15,201 nucleotides of DNA from Allomuricauda sp. GTDB lineage: Bacteria; Bacteroidota; Bacteroidia; Flavobacteriales; Flavobacteriaceae. Shown piece after piece: positions 11,734 to 15,201 of the stretch. The stretch covers positions 1 to 15,201 of the forward strand of contig JANQOD010000025.1 in the NCBI GenBank assembly GCA_028289745.1. The letters are read 5' to 3'. Both the position numbers and the translations under genes were made by a program. Position 1 is the first letter of the stretch; every line of letters begins with the position of its first letter. Under the pieces are notes generated by a model. It saw only the letters and a list, made by a program, of their open reading frames with translations. It had not been told where the DNA came from and made no database searches.

Positions 11734-13593
11734 ATGGCGCAGGCGCAATATACCGAAGAGAACATCCGCTCGCTTGATTGGAAAGAGCACATTCGTATGC
11801 GTCCCGGTATGTACATCGGCAAATTGGGCGATGGTTCTTCAGCCGATGACGGTATCTACATCTTATTGAAAGAGGTCATCGACAACTGTATCGATGAGTT
11901 TGTGATGGGCGCGGGCAAGACCATAGATATATCCATTCGTGACAATATGGTGAACGTGCGCGACTACGGGCGTGGCATTCCCCTGGGCAAGGTGGTCGAT
12001 GTGGTCTCAAAGATGAATACCGGCGGCAAGTACGACACCCGGGCCTTTAAAAAGTCGGTAGGGCTTAACGGTGTGGGTACCAAAGCGGTAAATGCGCTTT
12101 CTACTTTTTTCAAGGTAGAATCGACCCGGGACGGAAAGTCTAAAACGGCCGAGTTTCAAACAGGCGAGTTGGTCAATGAAGAGTTGCTCGAAGAAACCTC
12201 GCGAAGAAAGGGAACCAAGGTCAGTTTTGTGCCTGACGAGACCATTTTCAAAAAATATAAATACCGCAATGAGTATGTCGAGCGCATGCTTAGAAACTAT
12301 GTGTACCTCAATCCAGGGCTGACCATTGTATTCAACGGTGAGAAATTTTATTCGGAAAACGGACTTAAAGACCTGCTCGAAGACAATACCAATGCCGAAG
12401 ATATGTTGTACCCCGTCATACATCTGAGGGGAGACGATATTGAGGTGGCCATGACCCATAGCAAGACACAGTACAGTGAAGAGTACCATTCGTTCGTCAA
12501 TGGTCAGAACACCACTCAGGGCGGAACGCACCAAGCAGCTTTCAGAGAGGCCGTGGTAAAGACCATTCGCGATTTCTACGGAAAAAATTACGATGCCTCT
12601 GACATTCGAAAATCGATTATTTCAGCGATTTCCATCAAGGTGATGGAACCTGTCTTTGAAAGCCAGACGAAAACCAAACTGGGTTCTACCGAAATGGGTG
12701 GCGGACTGCCCACGGTACGTACCTATGTCAATGATTTTATCGGAAGGCAACTCGATAACTACCTGCATAAAAATTCCGAAACGGCCGAAGCGCTGCAGCG
12801 CAAGATCATGCAGGCCGAAAAAGAACGGAAAGAACTTTCTGGTATTCGCAAATTGGCGCGTGAGCGTGCCAAGAAGGCCAGCCTGCACAACAAAAAACTA
12901 CGGGATTGCCGTGTACATCTTGGTGACATGAAGAACGACAGGCGGTTAGAGACCACCCTGTTCATCACCGAGGGTGATTCGGCTTCGGGTTCCATCACCA
13001 AATCACGTGATGTCAATACCCAAGCGGTATTCAGTCTTCGCGGAAAGCCCTTGAACTCTTATGGAATGTCAAAAAAGGTGGTTTATGAAAATGAAGAGTT
13101 CAACCTCTTGCAGGCAGCACTGAACATTGAGGAATCGATGGAAAACCTCAGGTACAACAATGTTGTGATCGCCACTGATGCCGATGTTGACGGCATGCAC
13201 ATCCGTTTGTTGTTGATCACGTTTTTTCTGCAGTTCTTTCCTGAGCTGATAAAAGAAAACCACCTGTATATCTTGCAGACCCCTTTGTTCAGGGTACGCA
13301 ATAAAAAGGAAACCATCTATTGCTATAGTGATGAAGAAAAACGACGGGCCATCGAAAAACTTACGGGAAAACCTGAAATAACCCGGTTCAAGGGATTGGG
13401 CGAGATATCACCCGATGAGTTCAAACATTTTATAGGTGATGACATCAGATTGGAGCCTGTGATGCTCGACAAGAGTATGAGCATAGACAACCTACTAAAG
13501 TTTTATATGGGCAAAAATACCCCAGACCGTCAAGAATTCATTATAGAAAATCTTAAAGTAGAACTTGATTTGGTTGAAGAAAACCAATTGTAA
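11734..13593 (+). CDS. parE: DNA topoisomerase IV subunit B
   Basis: 619 residues from the ATG at 11734; the frame extends to a TTG at 11692, but the shorter start fits the family length and the promoter position. ParE supplies ATP hydrolysis to the ParC partner for decatenation of sister chromosomes. GHKL ATPase motifs: EVIDNCIDEF (47-56), DYGRGIPLG (77-85), GLNGVGTKAVNALS (110-123). The transducer follows, then the TOPRIM domain with ITEGDSASGS (411-420; catalytic Glu413), RGKPLN (436-441) and the Mg-binding DADVDGMHIR (482-491). The C-terminal part has RFKGLGEISPDEF (551-563). GyrB is close in sequence, but the shorter length and the directly following ParC-like subunit favour ParE. parC begins 22 bases after the stop, so they are co-transcribed. 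Confidence 0.94.
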   Translation: MAQAQYTEENIRSLDWKEHIRMRPGMYIGKLGDGSSADDGIYILLKEVIDNCIDEFVMGAGKTIDISIRDNMVNVRDYGRGIPLGKVVDVVSKMNTGGKYDTRAFKKSVGLNGVGTKAVNALSTFFKVESTRDGKSKTAEFQTGELVNEELLEETSRRKGTKVSFVPDETIFKKYKYRNEYVERMLRNYVYLNPGLTIVFNGEKFYSENGLKDLLEDNTNAEDMLYPVIHLRGDDIEVAMTHSKTQYSEEYHSFVNGQNTTQGGTHQAAFREAVVKTIRDFYGKNYDASDIRKSIISAISIKVMEPVFESQTKTKLGSTEMGGGLPTVRTYVNDFIGRQLDNYLHKNSETAEALQRKIMQAEKERKELSGIRKLARERAKKASLHNKKLRDCRVHLGDMKNDRRLETTLFITEGDSASGSITKSRDVNTQAVFSLRGKPLNSYGMSKKVVYENEEFNLLQAALNIEESMENLRYNNVVIATDADVDGMHIRLLLITFFLQFFPELIKENHLYILQTPLFRVRNKKETIYCYSDEEKRRAIEKLTGKPEITRFKGLGEISPDEFKHFIGDDIRLEPVMLDKSMSIDNLLKFYMGKNTPDRQEFIIENLKVELDLVEENQL

Positions 13594-13615
13594 AACAACT
13601 AGTTGTTATTTCTGA

Positions 13616-15201
13616 ATGGAAGAAAATGGTGAATTGAACGGCGAACCTCAGGGATTTCAAGACGAAAGCCAAGAGACCTTGACAAAGGTCACCGGCATGT
13701 ACAAAGATTGGTTTTTGGATTATGCCTCTTACGTTATTCTTGAGCGGGCCGTACCCGCCATTGAGGATGGCTTCAAACCGGTGCAGCGCCGTATCATGCA
13801 TGCCCTAAAAGAATTGGATGACGGCCGTTACAACAAGGTTGCCAATGTCGTCGGGCACACCATGCAATATCACCCCCATGGTGATGCCAGTATTGCTGAT
13901 GCGATGGTACAACTGGGCCAAAAAGACTTGCTCATCGACACCCAAGGTAACTGGGGCAACATCTTGACCGGCGATAGTGCAGCTGCATCACGATATATCG
14001 AGGCGAGGTTGTCAAAGTTTGCCCTAGAGGTGGTTTACAGTCCGAAAATCACCGAATGGCAGCTTTCATATGATGGCAGAAAGAAAGAACCCGTCAACCT
14101 TCCGGTGAAATTCCCCTTGTTGTTGGCACAAGGTGCCGAGGGTATTGCGGTAGGGCTTTCCACCAAAATTCTTCCCCATAACTTCAATGAGCTCATCGAT
14201 GCTTCCATCAAGCATCTGAGAGGGCAGCGTTTCAAACTGTTTCCAGATTTTCCTACGGCCGGTATCATCGATGTTGCCAATTATAACGACGGTATGCGGG
14301 GGGGCAAGGTCAGGGTGCGTGCCAAAATTTCGCAAAAAGACAAAAACACCTTGGTGATAACCGAGATCCCGTACGGTACCAACACCTCTTCTTTGATTGA
14401 CTCCATCCTAAAAGCAAATGATAAGGGAAAGATCAAAATAAAACGTATCGAAGACAATACTGCCGCTGAGGTCGAAATATTGGTTCACCTGCCCAGTGGT
14501 ATTTCGCCCGACAAAACAATCGATGCACTTTATGCATTTACGGCCTGCGAAACATCGATTTCGCCCTTGGCCTGTGTCATCGAAGACAACAAGCCCGTCT
14601 TTTTGGGGGTTAAGGAAATGCTGGAACGTTCAACCGATCATACGGTCGAACTGCTCAAAAGAGAGCTTGAGATACAACTCTCAGAACTTGAAGAACAGTG
14701 GCACTTCGCTTCATTGGAGCGCATTTTCATCGAAAACAGAATTTACCGTGATATAGAGGAAGAAGAAACCTGGGAGGGGGTGATCCATGCCATCGACAAG
14801 GGCCTTAAGCCCCATATCAAAATATTGAAAAGGGCGGTGACCGAAGAAGATATTGTAAAGTTGACCGAAATTCGTATCAAGCGTATTTCGAAGTTTGATT
14901 TAGACAAGGCCCAGCAGCACATCGAGAGCCTAGATGAAAAGATCGCAAAGACAAAGCACCATCTTCAACATTTGACCGACTATGCCATCGATTATTTCAA
15001 AGAACTGAAGAAAAAGTACGGTGCCGGGCGTGGGCGAAAATCTGAAATCAAGATTTTTGACGACATAGAGGCTACCAAAGTGGTCATTCGCAATACAAAA
15101 CTCTATGTCAACCGTGAAGAGGGCTTTGTGGGCACTTCGATGCGCCGTGATGAATATGTGACGGATTGCAGTGATATAGATGACATCATCGTTTTTACCA
15201 A
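13616..15201 (+). CDS. parC: DNA topoisomerase IV subunit A, N-terminal part
   Basis: ATG at 13616; 528 codons run to the right edge without a stop. A complete protein would be roughly 850-900 residues, so the C-terminal beta-pinwheel is missing. This subunit cuts and rejoins DNA. Visible: DWFLDYASYVILERAVPAIE (31-50), DGFKPVQRRIMHAL (51-64), HPHGD (86-90), NWGNILTGDSAAASRYIEAR (112-131) with the catalytic tyrosine Tyr127, then EIPYGTNTSSLIDSI in the tower region and a long coiled coil at about 430-470. The residue aligned with the quinolone-resistance serine (GyrA Ser83) is Ala91; the Asp87 equivalent is Asp95. The 22-base gap from parE and no promoter between them support one operon. Confidence 0.93.
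   Translation, partial: MEENGELNGEPQGFQDESQETLTKVTGMYKDWFLDYASYVILERAVPAIEDGFKPVQRRIMHALKELDDGRYNKVANVVGHTMQYHPHGDASIADAMVQLGQKDLLIDTQGNWGNILTGDSAAASRYIEARLSKFALEVVYSPKITEWQLSYDGRKKEPVNLPVKFPLLLAQGAEGIAVGLSTKILPHNFNELIDASIKHLRGQRFKLFPDFPTAGIIDVANYNDGMRGGKVRVRAKISQKDKNTLVITEIPYGTNTSSLIDSILKANDKGKIKIKRIEDNTAAEVEILVHLPSGISPDKTIDALYAFTACETSISPLACVIEDNKPVFLGVKEMLERSTDHTVELLKRELEIQLSELEEQWHFASLERIFIENRIYRDIEEEETWEGVIHAIDKGLKPHIKILKRAVTEEDIVKLTEIRIKRISKFDLDKAQQHIESLDEKIAKTKHHLQHLTDYAIDYFKELKKKYGAGRGRKSEIKIFDDIEATKVVIRNTKLYVNREEGFVGTSMRRDEYVTDCSDIDDIIVFT

Noticed and set aside
12007..12534. Minus-strand frame of 175 codons inside parE
   Set aside because: Lies wholly opposite conserved GHKL/transducer coding sequence of parE.

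Overview
The window looks like a chromosomal segment of a marine-type Flavobacteriaceae (Bacteroidota). Four things point that way: a DUF5916 outer-membrane-type protein, a TonB receptor with an N-terminal carboxypeptidase-regulatory-like domain, a lipoprotein whose Cys is followed by SDDDE, and several upstream boxes matching the Bacteroidota promoter element TAnnTTTG with no clear Shine-Dalgarno sequences. I see no transposase, integrase, phage gene, tRNA, rRNA or CRISPR array.

Left part (1-5329, all on the minus strand). A DUF5916 protein runs off the left edge. Next comes an apparent envelope metal-uptake locus, read right to left: a small exported His/Cys-rich protein, a TonB-dependent receptor, and a very acidic lipoprotein with a predicted surface-export signal, closed by a terminator. 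A four-helix DUF6787-like membrane protein lies upstream.

Middle (5376-9832, minus strand). A DUF937 protein is closed by a terminator. Upstream of it lie serA (short 3-phosphoglycerate dehydrogenase) and serC (phosphoserine aminotransferase), the first two steps of serine synthesis from 3-phosphoglycerate. A doubtful 62-codon ORF sits between them. A 406-base spacer right of serC holds the candidate serC promoter and two heptanucleotide repeat arrays in opposite orientation. The longer array runs into the 3' end of a LuxC-like acyl-CoA reductase gene.

Right part (9837-15201, plus strand). A divergent intergenic region carries a good promoter for a two-cluster [4Fe-4S] ferredoxin. After it come a 41-residue membrane peptide between two terminators, the ATPase ychF, and the topoisomerase IV pair parE-parC. 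parC runs off the right edge.

Most of the window is core housekeeping. The parts that best repay a second look are the three-gene metal-type locus, the heptad arrays, and the tiny membrane peptide whose start codon abuts a terminator T-tract.
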